Below, one piece after another: positions 4,973 to 12,050 of a stretch of 18,529 nucleotides of DNA (position 1 is its first letter; every line of letters starts with the position of its first letter). The position numbers and the translations under genes are program-made. The DNA is from 9FT-COMBO-53-11 sp035291485 (GTDB taxonomy: Bacteria > Patescibacteriota > WWE3 > 9FT-COMBO-53-11), in the NCBI GenBank assembly GCA_035291485.1, contig DATDSA010000014.1, positions 1-18,529 of the forward strand, given 5' to 3'. The notes beneath the pieces are model-generated. The model did no database searches. It was not told where the DNA came from and saw only the letters and a program-made list of their open reading frames with translations.

Positions 4973-6942
4973 AAACGGAGGTAGCTATCATTAAAATGTA
5001 CTCTCGTCTCCTGTCGTTCTTTTTCCTAATAATCTTTTCGGCTGTAACTTTTTTTGTTCTAAATAAACCAGAAAAAGTTCAGGCTGGTTGCGCAGCTGGG
5101 TATTACTGTCTTGGAACGCGGGTGTTGGATAGAGAATTCGGATGCAAATCTAATTGTGGGCAGGCCTATCTTCGTATTACCTTGGGTTGTAACTCAAACT
5201 GTTCTGCTAACTACAGTAAGGTAAAATGCGTCAAAACTGGATCAACGTGTCACACAGAAACCAGCACCGGGAGCACAAATTGCTGTGCCAAAGAGAGTGA
5301 CGGAGGAGGGGGAGGAGGGGGAGGAGGGGGAGGTGGTGGGAGTTGTTGGGATGACAAATCAAACATTCCTCCCGGTGCTTGTGTCCAGGCTAATGGACTT
5401 TTCGGTCACTACTACCGCGATAATCCCATCGGTAATCCCCGGTTTGACGGCGGTCTGAAGATGGAGCGCAACGATGCCCAGATAGACTTCAATTGGGAAC
5501 CCAATCCTCCTGGACCCAATACGTGCAACGATAACTACTCGGTGAACTGGACCGGTTACGTTTTTGTTCCTTCGGAAGGACAGGTTCGGTTCGGGGCTAC
5601 TTCCGACGATGGTTTTGCGATTGATCTGGAGACCTCTCCCGGAACCTGGATCCGAGTTTTCGAGGATTGGAGCGAACACAGTTCTCGGACGAGATGGGGG
5701 AACTGGTATAACTTCCCGTCTGGTTGGTACTCCATCCGAGTCTGGTACTTCCAGCACGGCTGGCAATTAGCGGATGCCGTGCTCCGGATCCAGACACAGG
5801 CTGGTGGTCAGAGAGTAGTCCCTTCTGCGTATCTGCGTACTTGTTCTCCTCCGACCGGTACCGTGCAGGGATCGAAGGTCCTGATGCCGGATAACACCCC
5901 GGCCTTCCCCGCTTCTAGTCAGAGCATCTTCCTCGACGGTGGTTCGGAGACCATCACCAACCCTTACATCTTCAACAGCGTCTCCACCGGATCCCACACG
6001 GTCTCCGTTTCGGCACCGGGAGGGTATCTCGTTCAGTCCACTCTCTGCTATAACCGGACCGACTGCCACACTACCGCCTGCGTCAACAACGACGCCGGCT
6101 GCCCGGTGGCAGGAGCAGGAGCGAACGGCAGCTCCCGGACGGTCGACGTCCCTTCCGGAGGCTACGCCGATCTGAACTGGCACTACACTCTGACTAATCC
6201 CTGGGTTCAGGCGCTGGGTGGCGATATCTTCGCCAATCACCTGGTGGGATTGCGGGTCGCTCCCACCGGCCTGTTTAACGCTCGTTGGGGAATCTTCGGC
6301 CGAGGATCGGTCACGGGAAGTTCACAAGAGAACTGGCTCGCTCAGTACTATCCGGAAAGAAATTTCGATCTCACCCAAAACACTCCGGTCAAAGCCCCGG
6401 AATACGACACACTCTTCCAGCGGTTCGGCGGCGGGGCGACCACCTATGCCGGACCAACTCTCCCCAACTCTTCGGGAGTATACCTGATCGACGGCAACAA
6501 GACAGTCAACGGGGTTTTTAACCAGGCGGCGGGGACGAGCATCCTGGTTTTTGTAAACGGCAACCTCACCATCGAAGGCGAGATTAGAGTTCCTTCGAAT
6601 TCGGTGATCGCCTTCATTGTTTCCGGTGACATCAACTTCTCAAAGAGCCTCGCGGGAGGAGGGGGTGCCGTCGATTCCATTGGTGGGGTCTACATCTCCG
6701 AAGGGCGGATCAACACCGCCTACGACAAGGACGATCCCGATGAGACCACCCGCCAGCTGGTGGTGGAGGGTTCCTTGATATCACTGAAAGACACCATCTC
6801 TCTTGATCGAAATCTTGACGACGGTGACAACAACACCACCCCCGCCGAACAGATCAATCTCTCCGGCAAATACTACGTTCTCCTGAAATCGATCCTCGGC
6901 CGGCCGAAGTTCTTTTACCGGGAAGTCCCCGCGGGATTTTAA
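4969..6942 (+). CDS. Large PA14-domain surface protein with Cys-rich N-terminus
   Basis: The 657-residue protein sits between an orphan membrane gene and pilM. Residues about 12-39 are a signal or membrane segment (RLLSFFFLIIFSAVTFFVL), possibly cut after VQA. Residues 41-106 hold ten Cys, including two GCxSNC motifs 15 residues apart (Cys59/63 and Cys74/78), suggesting a disulfide-rich fold. A run of 13 Gly follows (112-124). A PA14 domain at about 140-277 (GLFGHYYRDNP, SDDGFAIDL, HGWQLADAVLRI) is a fold known in carbohydrate-binding adhesins. About 298-405 looks like a beta-sandwich with more Cys. About 500-610 has repeated short beta strands (LVFVNGNLTIEG, VIAFIVSGDINF) like a beta-helix. 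The ATG overlaps the upstream stop; an internal Met10 could be the real start. Inference: an adhesin displayed on the cell surface or the pilus. The ligand is unknown. Confidence 0.8.
   Translation: MKTEVAIIKMYSRLLSFFFLIIFSAVTFFVLNKPEKVQAGCAAGYYCLGTRVLDREFGCKSNCGQAYLRITLGCNSNCSANYSKVKCVKTGSTCHTETSTGSTNCCAKESDGGGGGGGGGGGGGSCWDDKSNIPPGACVQANGLFGHYYRDNPIGNPRFDGGLKMERNDAQIDFNWEPNPPGPNTCNDNYSVNWTGYVFVPSEGQVRFGATSDDGFAIDLETSPGTWIRVFEDWSEHSSRTRWGNWYNFPSGWYSIRVWYFQHGWQLADAVLRIQTQAGGQRVVPSAYLRTCSPPTGTVQGSKVLMPDNTPAFPASSQSIFLDGGSETITNPYIFNSVSTGSHTVSVSAPGGYLVQSTLCYNRTDCHTTACVNNDAGCPVAGAGANGSSRTVDVPSGGYADLNWHYTLTNPWVQALGGDIFANHLVGLRVAPTGLFNARWGIFGRGSVTGSSQENWLAQYYPERNFDLTQNTPVKAPEYDTLFQRFGGGATTYAGPTLPNSSGVYLIDGNKTVNGVFNQAAGTSILVFVNGNLTIEGEIRVPSNSVIAFIVSGDINFSKSLAGGGGAVDSIGGVYISEGRINTAYDKDDPDETTRQLVVEGSLISLKDTISLDRNLDDGDNNTTPAEQINLSGKYYVLLKSILGRPKFFYREVPAGF
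5302..5340 (+). repeat. In-frame 9-bp tandem repeat coding poly-Gly
   Basis: Three perfect copies of GGAGGAGGG are followed by a degenerate fourth (GGAGGTGGTGGG). They encode 13 consecutive Gly between the Cys-rich and PA14 parts of the surface protein. Gain or loss of a unit by slippage would change linker length by three Gly without breaking the frame. Confidence 0.85.
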
Positions 6943-6944
6943 CG

Positions 6945-7949
6945 ATGGCTGATTTTGTCGGTTTGGATATTGGCACCTCCTCCATTAAAGGGGTTCAGGT
7001 TAAGAACAAAACTTTGATCTCCTACCATCAAATCGCTTCTCCGGGAGTGACGATGGTCTCCGAGAGTCCCGAAGATCTAAAAAAACTTTCGGAAGCTTTG
7101 GACCGATTCTTCAACGAAGGCCGTTTTAAGACCCGGGACATTGTTGCTTCCGTGCCGGAATCGCAGGTTTTCGCCCGAGTTATTACCCTTCCTCAAATGG
7201 GCGAAGCGGAGATCGCTTCTTCAGTTAAGAACGAAGCTCAGCAGTATGTGCCGATGCCGTTGGACCAGGTCGCTTTCGATTTCGAGATTATCGGCCCTTC
7301 CGAACTAGAAGCCGGCAAGGTGGATGTTCTTTTGGTCGCCGTTCCCAAAGCGCTCACAAACAAATACATTCAAGTCACCCGGGCCGCCGGGATCAATCTG
7401 CTCTCCTTGGAGACGGAAACTATTGCCATTTCCCGTTCCGTGGTCGGCCAGGCCAAGGATGCCGTGATGGTGGCCTCGATCGGGGCCTCCACCACCGATA
7501 TCGCGGTCTTTTCAGGAGGCGCGATCCGCTTCACCCGCTCGATCGCCACCGGAGGACAGGCGCTGGAACGGGCACTCACCCAGTCTTTCAATCTCGCTCC
7601 CGGACAGGCGGCGGAATACATCCGCACCTACGGTTTGGAAGAGAAATTGGAGGGGAAAGTAATGAGCGCCATCAAGCCGGTTTTTGATATCATCAGAGAT
7701 GAACTCAAGCGGACTCAAGCTTTCTTTTCCTCCCGGAGCAAACGGCCGCTATCGCGCTTGATCTTGGTCGGGGGGACCGCAAATCTGCCGGGAGTGTTGG
7801 TATATCTGGCGGACTCGCTGGGAATGGAAGTGGCCCGCGGCAATCCGTGGGAAGCGATTTCGGTTCCGGGGAATTTTCCCCGCGAACAGTTGGAGCAGAT
7901 TGCCCCCTCGTTTGCGGTAGCAGCGGGGTTGGCGCTGAAGGAAATCTGA
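6945..7949 (+). CDS. pilM: PilM, actin-like pilus platform ATPase
   Basis: The 334-residue length is normal for PilM. The actin/FtsA-type nucleotide fold is visible. Phosphate-1 loop GLDIGTSSIKGVQVK is at residues 6-20. The phosphate-2 segment is ASIGASTTDIAVF, and an adenosine-motif segment reads LILVGGTANLPGV near residue 270. The family is cytoplasmic, binds the N-terminal tail of PilN and links the inner-membrane alignment complex to the assembly motor. The start ATG follows the upstream stop by 2 nt, and the stop overlaps the pilN start (TGATG). No Shine-Dalgarno is seen, so translation probably relies on coupling. Confidence 0.93.
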   Translation: MADFVGLDIGTSSIKGVQVKNKTLISYHQIASPGVTMVSESPEDLKKLSEALDRFFNEGRFKTRDIVASVPESQVFARVITLPQMGEAEIASSVKNEAQQYVPMPLDQVAFDFEIIGPSELEAGKVDVLLVAVPKALTNKYIQVTRAAGINLLSLETETIAISRSVVGQAKDAVMVASIGASTTDIAVFSGGAIRFTRSIATGGQALERALTQSFNLAPGQAAEYIRTYGLEEKLEGKVMSAIKPVFDIIRDELKRTQAFFSSRSKRPLSRLILVGGTANLPGVLVYLADSLGMEVARGNPWEAISVPGNFPREQLEQIAPSFAVAAGLALKEI

Positions 7950-8521
7950 TGGTCGAAAGAAAAGAGATCGAACTTATCCCAAAGGAGATCGAGGCCGCTA
8001 AATCGAAAGATACCCTGGTGCGGCGAGTGCGGTTGTTCGGTTTTCTGTTTTTCCTCGTTTCTCTCACGATTTTTGGAGGAATTTTTGCTTTTAGATTGAG
8101 TCTGGCTACCAGGTTGGCCGGTCTCGAAGAGGACTCGGCGCGGGAGGTCGCCAGCATCGCTCAGTTTGCGGAGGTGGAATCTAAGGTCCTGGGGCTGGAG
8201 AACAAATCGGCGGCTCTAACAAAAATCCTGGCGCAACGGGACTATTTCTCCTCCGTCCTGGCGGCGGTGGCGGCCAGCCAGCCCGCTAACCTCAAGGTCA
8301 CCGGCGTCACCATCCAGAAGGACAGCGTGCTCATCACCATCAACGGCGAAACCGCCAGCTACGTGACCCTCGCCTCTTTTCTGCAGAATCTCGTCGACGA
8401 TGGTAAGGGCGGAAAGCTGTTCACGAGCGTCCTGCTCAGTTCGGTCAACCAAAACAACGCCAAGGGAACCGCGGAGTTCGTGATCGAGGCGACCACGAAG
8501 AAGGATGGGTTGAAACGCTGA
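7949..8521 (+). CDS. pilN: PilN, pilus inner-membrane alignment protein
   Basis: The 190-residue protein begins with a short cytoplasmic tail, MVERKEIELIPKEI, close to the conserved PilM-binding peptide (typically with an INLLP-like core). A transmembrane segment follows at about 30-50 (LFGFLFFLVSLTIFGGIFAF), then a coiled-coil-like stretch and a periplasm-type alpha/beta domain (NLKVTGVTIQKDSVLITING). I chose the ATG at 7949 because it overlaps the pilM stop by one base and has AAGGAA a few bases upstream. An in-frame upstream extension to 7847 runs inside pilM and is not real. It pairs with PilO and is held by PilM. Confidence 0.88.
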   Translation: MVERKEIELIPKEIEAAKSKDTLVRRVRLFGFLFFLVSLTIFGGIFAFRLSLATRLAGLEEDSAREVASIAQFAEVESKVLGLENKSAALTKILAQRDYFSSVLAAVAASQPANLKVTGVTIQKDSVLITINGETASYVTLASFLQNLVDDGKGGKLFTSVLLSSVNQNNAKGTAEFVIEATTKKDGLKR

Positions 8522-8522
8522 T

Positions 8523-9188
8523 ATGGCTACTACTACCAGTTCGTTCCTGAATCGACCGGAGGTACGCACCTGGGGTCCCCCGATCGCCCTCTTTCTCATT
8601 GGCATCCTGCTGGTTGTGCTGGGAACGATCCCGAGCTGGGGAAAGGTCCAGGACCTCCAGTCCGATATCGTGGCGGAACAAGACCGAATTGTGGCTCTCA
8701 ATGAAAAGAGCCGCCAGCTCCTTGATTTTTCCGACCAGTCTATCGAAATCGACAAACAGTTCACCGTTTTTGATCAAGCAATCTCCAGCGAGAGCCAGGT
8801 TCCGGAATTGCTGACCCAGGTCCAAAAGATCTCCGTCGCCTGCGGTGTTAAGGTCACCACCCTCCAGTTCGGTGGCGAGAAGGAGAAAACGAGCGGAAAA
8901 CTGCAGGAGGTGCGGCTGCAGTACGCTTCGGAAAGCTCCTTCAGCCGGCTGACCTGTTTCCTGGCGGCCATTGAAAAAGCCTCCCGTTTGATCGAGATGG
9001 AATCCCTCCGCTACAGCCTCAGCGTGAACGAAGACACCGGCGCTCAGATCGTCACCGCCCAATCGACCCTGCTTTCCTACTACACCCCCACTCCCCAACT
9101 CTCTCCGGACAATCCGCTTACCTTTTCCCTCTCCGATGAGCGGTTCCTCAAGAACATCGAACTCCTCAAAGAATTCAAGACTTACTAA
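8523..9188 (+). CDS. pilO: PilO-like pilus alignment protein
   Basis: The 221-residue protein has a short N-terminal tail, one transmembrane segment (about 18-37, PPIALFLIGILLVVLGTIPS), a heptad-like helix (VQDLQSDIVAEQDRIVALNE) and an alpha/beta domain. That is the PilO plan, and the position directly after pilN (1-nt gap) agrees. PilO heterodimerises with PilN and transmits conformational changes in the pilus machine. The C-terminal 30 residues, from TPTPQLSPDNPL on, form an extended tail. It is the last gene of the operon; hairpins without a T-tract follow, so the exact transcript end is unclear. Confidence 0.85.
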   Translation: MATTTSSFLNRPEVRTWGPPIALFLIGILLVVLGTIPSWGKVQDLQSDIVAEQDRIVALNEKSRQLLDFSDQSIEIDKQFTVFDQAISSESQVPELLTQVQKISVACGVKVTTLQFGGEKEKTSGKLQEVRLQYASESSFSRLTCFLAAIEKASRLIEMESLRYSLSVNEDTGAQIVTAQSTLLSYYTPTPQLSPDNPLTFSLSDERFLKNIELLKEFKTY

Positions 9189-9225
9189 CGAACTTAGTGA
9201 GTTAGCTAGGTTCGCGAAGCGAGCC
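9181..9225. repeat. Two adjacent hairpins after pilO
   Basis: The first hairpin pairs CTTACTAA (9181-9188) with TTAGTGAG (9194-9201), 8 bp with one wobble, and includes the pilO stop. The second is GGTTCGC-GAA-GCGAGCC (9209-9225), 7 bp with one wobble, built like the palindrome at 1400-1416. Neither has a following T-run, so they are a weak case for a terminator and a better one for REP-like intergenic DNA. Confidence 0.6.
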
Positions 9226-9244
9226 GTCCTAAATCAATTTCCTA

Positions 9245-9253
9245 TGCTAAACT
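9245..9253 (+). promoter_or_regulatory. Extended -10 box before rpsP
   Basis: TGC-TAAACT lies 9 nt before the rpsP ATG at 9263. No Shine-Dalgarno exists in the gap, which fits a leaderless or nearly leaderless mRNA. Confidence 0.6.
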
Positions 9254-9262
9254 ATTCTGAAA

Positions 9263-9691
9263 ATGCTTAAAGTCAAACTGGTGCGAAAGGGAAAAAGAAA
9301 TCTTCCTTCCTTCCGGGTCGAGGTCAGGGACGGGAAAAAGACGGTGGAATCCATCGGTTCCTACTACCCCCATTCGGCACGATCTCATTTCATCGTTTCC
9401 AAGGAGAAACTGGAACGGTGGCTAAAAGCGGGCGCCCAGATCACGCCGGCGGTTTCAGGTTTGCTAAAAGGAAAATACGAGTTCAAGAGGTACGTTCCCA
9501 AGAAAGCAGAGAGCAGCAGTCCAGATTCTGGAGCAAAGGTGACCGCACCGGAGGCTGCTCTGGCAACAACAGAGGAATCTAAACCGGTGGAGGAAAACGT
9601 TTCAGAACAACCTGTTCCGGAAGCGGCACCGGCCGTTGAGGAGAAGGAAGATGAATCACCCACCCCTGCGGAAGAAAAACCAAATGCTTAA
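9263..9691 (+). CDS. rpsP: 30S ribosomal protein S16 with long acidic tail
   Basis: The first ~75 residues are a clear S16: MLKVKLVRKGKRNLPSFRVE, then ESIGSYYP, LERWLKAGAQITPAVSGLLK. S16 binds 16S rRNA early in 30S assembly. The protein is 142 residues where many S16 proteins have about 80-90. The extra ~60 residues are low-complexity Ala/Glu/Pro/Ser with a strongly acidic character (PVEENVSEQPVPEAAPAVEE), probably disordered. The gene opens a two-gene unit with khpA, whose start overlaps its last 8 bases. The usual neighbours rimM and trmD are not downstream in the same direction. Confidence 0.95.
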   Translation: MLKVKLVRKGKRNLPSFRVEVRDGKKTVESIGSYYPHSARSHFIVSKEKLERWLKAGAQITPAVSGLLKGKYEFKRYVPKKAESSSPDSGAKVTAPEAALATTEESKPVEENVSEQPVPEAAPAVEEKEDESPTPAEEKPNA

Positions 9692-9944
9692 GGAACTGTT
9701 GGATTACATCGTGAAGGAGATCGTGGCCGAACCCAAGAAGGTGAAGATTGTTGAATCGGCCGAAGCGGACGGTACGGTTCACCTGGCGCTTTCGGTGGCG
9801 GAAGAAGATATGGGAACCGTCATCGGTAAGCAGGGCCGCACGATCGTTGCGATCCGTTCCCTGCTCAAAACCGCCGCCGCCAAGGCCGGCCAGCACGTGT
9901 TCCTCGAACTAGAGGAAAAAGATCCAAAGAGAATAGCTGCCTAA
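9684..9944 (+). CDS. khpA: KhpA-type KH-domain RNA-binding protein
   Basis: The 86-residue protein starts MLKELLDYIVKEIVAEPKKV, close to the family N-terminus, and has a single KH domain with the GxxG loop in TVIGKQGRTIVAIRSLL (GKQG at 48-51). KhpA-family proteins bind RNA in the cytoplasm and are often encoded beside rpsP. I chose the ATG at 9684, which overlaps the rpsP stop by 8 nt. A longer in-frame ORF from 9636 would add a basic, poorly conserved leader lying inside the rpsP tail. It ends 3 bp from the end of the convergent trmD, leaving no room for a terminator between the two. Confidence 0.92.
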   Translation: MLKELLDYIVKEIVAEPKKVKIVESAEADGTVHLALSVAEEDMGTVIGKQGRTIVAIRSLLKTAAAKAGQHVFLELEEKDPKRIAA

Positions 9945-9947
9945 CAA

Positions 9948-10634
9948 CTAATTCAAGAGGTCGGGGCGGATTTTTTTGGTCTTCTTTAGCGCTTCCTGCG
10001 ATCGCCACTTGGCAATCTCTTGATGATTTCCCGATAAAAGAATCTTTGGTACTCTCATTCCTTCATAATTTTCCGGGCGGGTGTATTGAGGGGGCTCGAG
10101 GAGGGTGTGGGGTTTAGGGCCTAGGGTATAGGTGGAAAAAGATTCGAAGCGGGTAGCTTCCTTTTCGAGCACTCCGGGGAGGAGGCGGGCAATGCTATCA
10201 ATTACCACCATCGCCGGAATTTCTCCTCCCGAAAGAACATAATCCCCAATTGAAATTTCACCATCCACCAGTTCTCGAACCCGTTCGTCCACTCCTTCAT
10301 ACTTACCGCAAATTAGAACGAGATGTCTTTCTTTGGCGAGACGAAGGGCGTTTTTCTGGTTGAAATTTTTCCCCTGAGGTGTCAGCAGGATCGTCTTTGA
10401 TTTCCTGTCTCTAATCTTTGCGAGGGCTTTGGCGATCGGCTCGATCCGCAGGATCATCCCCACCCCGCCGCCGTAAACCCGGTCATCCACCTGCTGGTAT
10501 TTTCCCATTCCGAATTTTCTGAGATCGACAAGATTAACTTTTAATTTTCCTTGCTTCTGGGCTTTGTCCAGAATTGAGGTGTTCAAGAGCGGCGAGAAAA
10601 CTTGAGGGAATAGGGTAATAACAGATATTTTCAT
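9948..10634 (-). CDS. trmD: tRNA (guanine37-N1)-methyltransferase
   Basis: The 228-residue protein is a clear TrmD of the SPOUT class. It starts MKISVITLFPQVFSPLLNTS and carries QVDDRVYGGGVGM near 48-60. The trefoil-knot SAM-binding segments follow: LLTPQGK (83-89), ICGKYEGVDERV (108-119) and SIGDYVLSGGEIPAMV (128-143). It methylates N1 of G37 in tRNAs with a purine-rich 3' anticodon edge, preventing +1 frameshifts. It is the last gene of the minus-strand cluster, 50 bp after rnc, and convergent with khpA. No Shine-Dalgarno is evident; an A-rich stretch precedes the ATG. Confidence 0.96.
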   Translation of the reverse strand: MKISVITLFPQVFSPLLNTSILDKAQKQGKLKVNLVDLRKFGMGKYQQVDDRVYGGGVGMILRIEPIAKALAKIRDRKSKTILLTPQGKNFNQKNALRLAKERHLVLICGKYEGVDERVRELVDGEISIGDYVLSGGEIPAMVVIDSIARLLPGVLEKEATRFESFSTYTLGPKPHTLLEPPQYTRPENYEGMRVPKILLSGNHQEIAKWRSQEALKKTKKIRPDLLN

Positions 10635-10684
10635 TTTTGTTTTCTCAAAAATGCTAGGTCGTTTCTTCGGCCGTCCATTTTGGT

Positions 10685-11416
10685 TTACTCCTCGGAACTG
10701 GACCGAGTCTCTTTACCCGAACTGAGAGATTCCAGGGCTTTTCCGGCGGCCACCCCTTCCGCTTCTTTTTTACTCTTTCCCTCTCCCTCCCCAATCTTTT
10801 TGCTCTTTAGGTAGACCGCAATTAGGAAACGGTGTTCGTGGGCCGGCCCCCATTCTTTCAGGACTCGGTAGTTGGGGGTTACTCCAAAACGGGCTTGGGA
10901 AATCTCTTGAAAACGGCTTTTGGGATCCTTGATTCCGGCGCGCAGAGATTCTTCCGCTTTATAGAGAAGTTCGCGCTGGATAAATTCTTTGGCTTTTTCG
11001 ATTCCCTGGTCCAGATAGATTGCGCCAATCACCGATTCAAAGGTGTTAGCGAGTAGATAGGGATTGTCCCGACCGCCGCCCAATTCCTCACCTTTGGAGA
11101 GAAGCAGTTCTTTCCCAAGTTTTAGCCGGCCAGCTTCCTCCGCAAGAGATTCGGTCTTAACCAGAGCGGCGCGAAGGGCGGTCAGCTCTCCTTCCGGCAG
11201 AGAAGGATATTTGTGATAAAGAAAGTCCGAAACGATTTGTTCCAATACAGCGTCTCCCAAGAATTCCAATCGTTCGTTGGAGGGGAAAGGAAAATCGGAA
11301 TTTTCGTTCAGATAGGATCGGTGGACAAAGGCATTCTCCAATAGGTCGGGATTTCGGAACTCAACCCCGATAATCTTTTCGGCTCTTTTTTCGGGATCAA
11401 TTCTCGATGTTTTCAT
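10685..11416 (-). CDS. rnc: Ribonuclease III
   Basis: The 243-residue protein has an N-terminal RNase III domain with signature SNERLEFLGDAVLEQ (about 46-60), a second metal-site segment LLANTFESVIGAIYLDQG (about 121-138), and a C-terminal dsRNA-binding domain (about 167-235, with DPKSRFQEISQ and GEGEGKSKKEAEGVAAGKAL). It cleaves double-stranded RNA, for example in rRNA precursors. The position matching E. coli Asp114 is Asn124, while the match of catalytic Glu117 is present as Glu127. I chose the ATG at 11416, 20 nt inside the 3' end of nusB, because the family N-terminus begins here. The 40 extra residues reading upstream to 11536 lie within nusB. The C-terminus ends in a Ser/Glu tail. Confidence 0.95.
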   Translation of the reverse strand: MKTSRIDPEKRAEKIIGVEFRNPDLLENAFVHRSYLNENSDFPFPSNERLEFLGDAVLEQIVSDFLYHKYPSLPEGELTALRAALVKTESLAEEAGRLKLGKELLLSKGEELGGGRDNPYLLANTFESVIGAIYLDQGIEKAKEFIQRELLYKAEESLRAGIKDPKSRFQEISQARFGVTPNYRVLKEWGPAHEHRFLIAVYLKSKKIGEGEGKSKKEAEGVAAGKALESLSSGKETRSSSEE

Positions 11417-11891
11417 CTTTTGGCGGAGGAACTTTTCCCTCCAGATAACGCTCCACAACTGTTCCCAAAACGCCATTGACAAAGGGTCCGGAGGAAGAAC
11501 CGCCGAACTCTTTCGCCAACTCGATGGCCTCGTCAATTGCCACCTTGGGTGGAACTTGTTTTTCGATCGGGAGATCTTCCTTTGAAAAGAGAAGTTCCCA
11601 GATAGCGATGCGCAGAGCGATCAAGTCGATCTTGTTAATCTGATTGGTCGGCCAGGCGGGAGCGGTTTCCTCAATGATCCGATCGATCTCTTCGGATTTT
11701 TCGGCGACCCCCTTGATTAAAACCGCGATAAGTTCCTGATCGACCTCTTTCTCTTCCAGAACTTCCTTGATGCGGAGAATACTTTCTTCGGGTTGAATGG
11801 AGTGAAAAGCCCTTTCAAAAAGAGTGGCGAGAACCACCCGGCGCGCTTCGTGCCGAGGATCGCCTGGATTGGCAAACTCCGAGTCTGGCAT
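11397..11891 (-). CDS. nusB: Transcription antitermination factor NusB
   Basis: The 164-residue protein shows the NusB pattern: DPRHEARRVVLATLFERAF at the N-terminus, helical middle, NQINKIDLIALRIAIWELLF, then PPKVAIDEAIELAKEFGG and FVNGVLGTVVERYL. NusB with NusE binds boxA RNA and supports rRNA antitermination. The ATG directly follows the rpmF stop (TAAATG), and the 3' end overlaps rnc by 20 nt, so rpmF-nusB-rnc are probably translated in a coupled way. It is slightly longer than the usual ~140 residues through an N-terminal leader and a Pro/Lys/Glu tail. Confidence 0.93.
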   Translation of the reverse strand: MPDSEFANPGDPRHEARRVVLATLFERAFHSIQPEESILRIKEVLEEKEVDQELIAVLIKGVAEKSEEIDRIIEETAPAWPTNQINKIDLIALRIAIWELLFSKEDLPIEKQVPPKVAIDEAIELAKEFGGSSSGPFVNGVLGTVVERYLEGKVPPPKDENIEN

Positions 11892-12044
11892 TTACATCTT
11901 TCCGCACTCCGGACAAACCCGGTGCGGAAGTTTTTGGGCACCGCAGTGACGACATTTAACCGTTGCGACGGCCTTTACTATTTTGTTGAAGTAGCGCCGT
12001 TTCTTGCGGCCGTGGGAGAATTTTCTTTTTGGTAGTGGGGGCAT
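11892..12044 (-). CDS. rpmF: 50S ribosomal protein L32
   Basis: A 50-residue gene read by hand from the minus strand: MPPLPKRKFSHGRKKRRYFN, later VKCRHCGAQKLPHRVCPECG. The basic N-terminus and the CxxC...CxxC zinc ribbon (Cys31, Cys34, Cys44, Cys47) identify L32. Many L32 proteins begin MAVPKRKxS; here it is MPPLPKRKFS. The stop is followed at once by the nusB ATG. The 41 bp upstream, to the end of rsmD, is almost filled by a heptamer array. Confidence 0.93.
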   Translation of the reverse strand: MPPLPKRKFSHGRKKRRYFNKIVKAVATVKCRHCGAQKLPHRVCPECGKM

Positions 12045-12050
12045 AGCTAG

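Noticed and set aside
7847..7948. Upstream extension of PilN
   Set aside because: It lies in another frame of pilM; the TGATG overlap and PilN N-terminal peptide fix the start at 7949.
9636..9683. Longer KhpA start
   Set aside because: The extra 16 residues fall within the S16 tail and do not fit the KhpA N-terminus, which begins naturally at MLKELL (9684).
11417..11536. N-terminal extension of RNase III
   Set aside because: These 40 codons lie inside nusB, are unlike any RNase III N-terminus, and the ATG at 11416 matches the family start.
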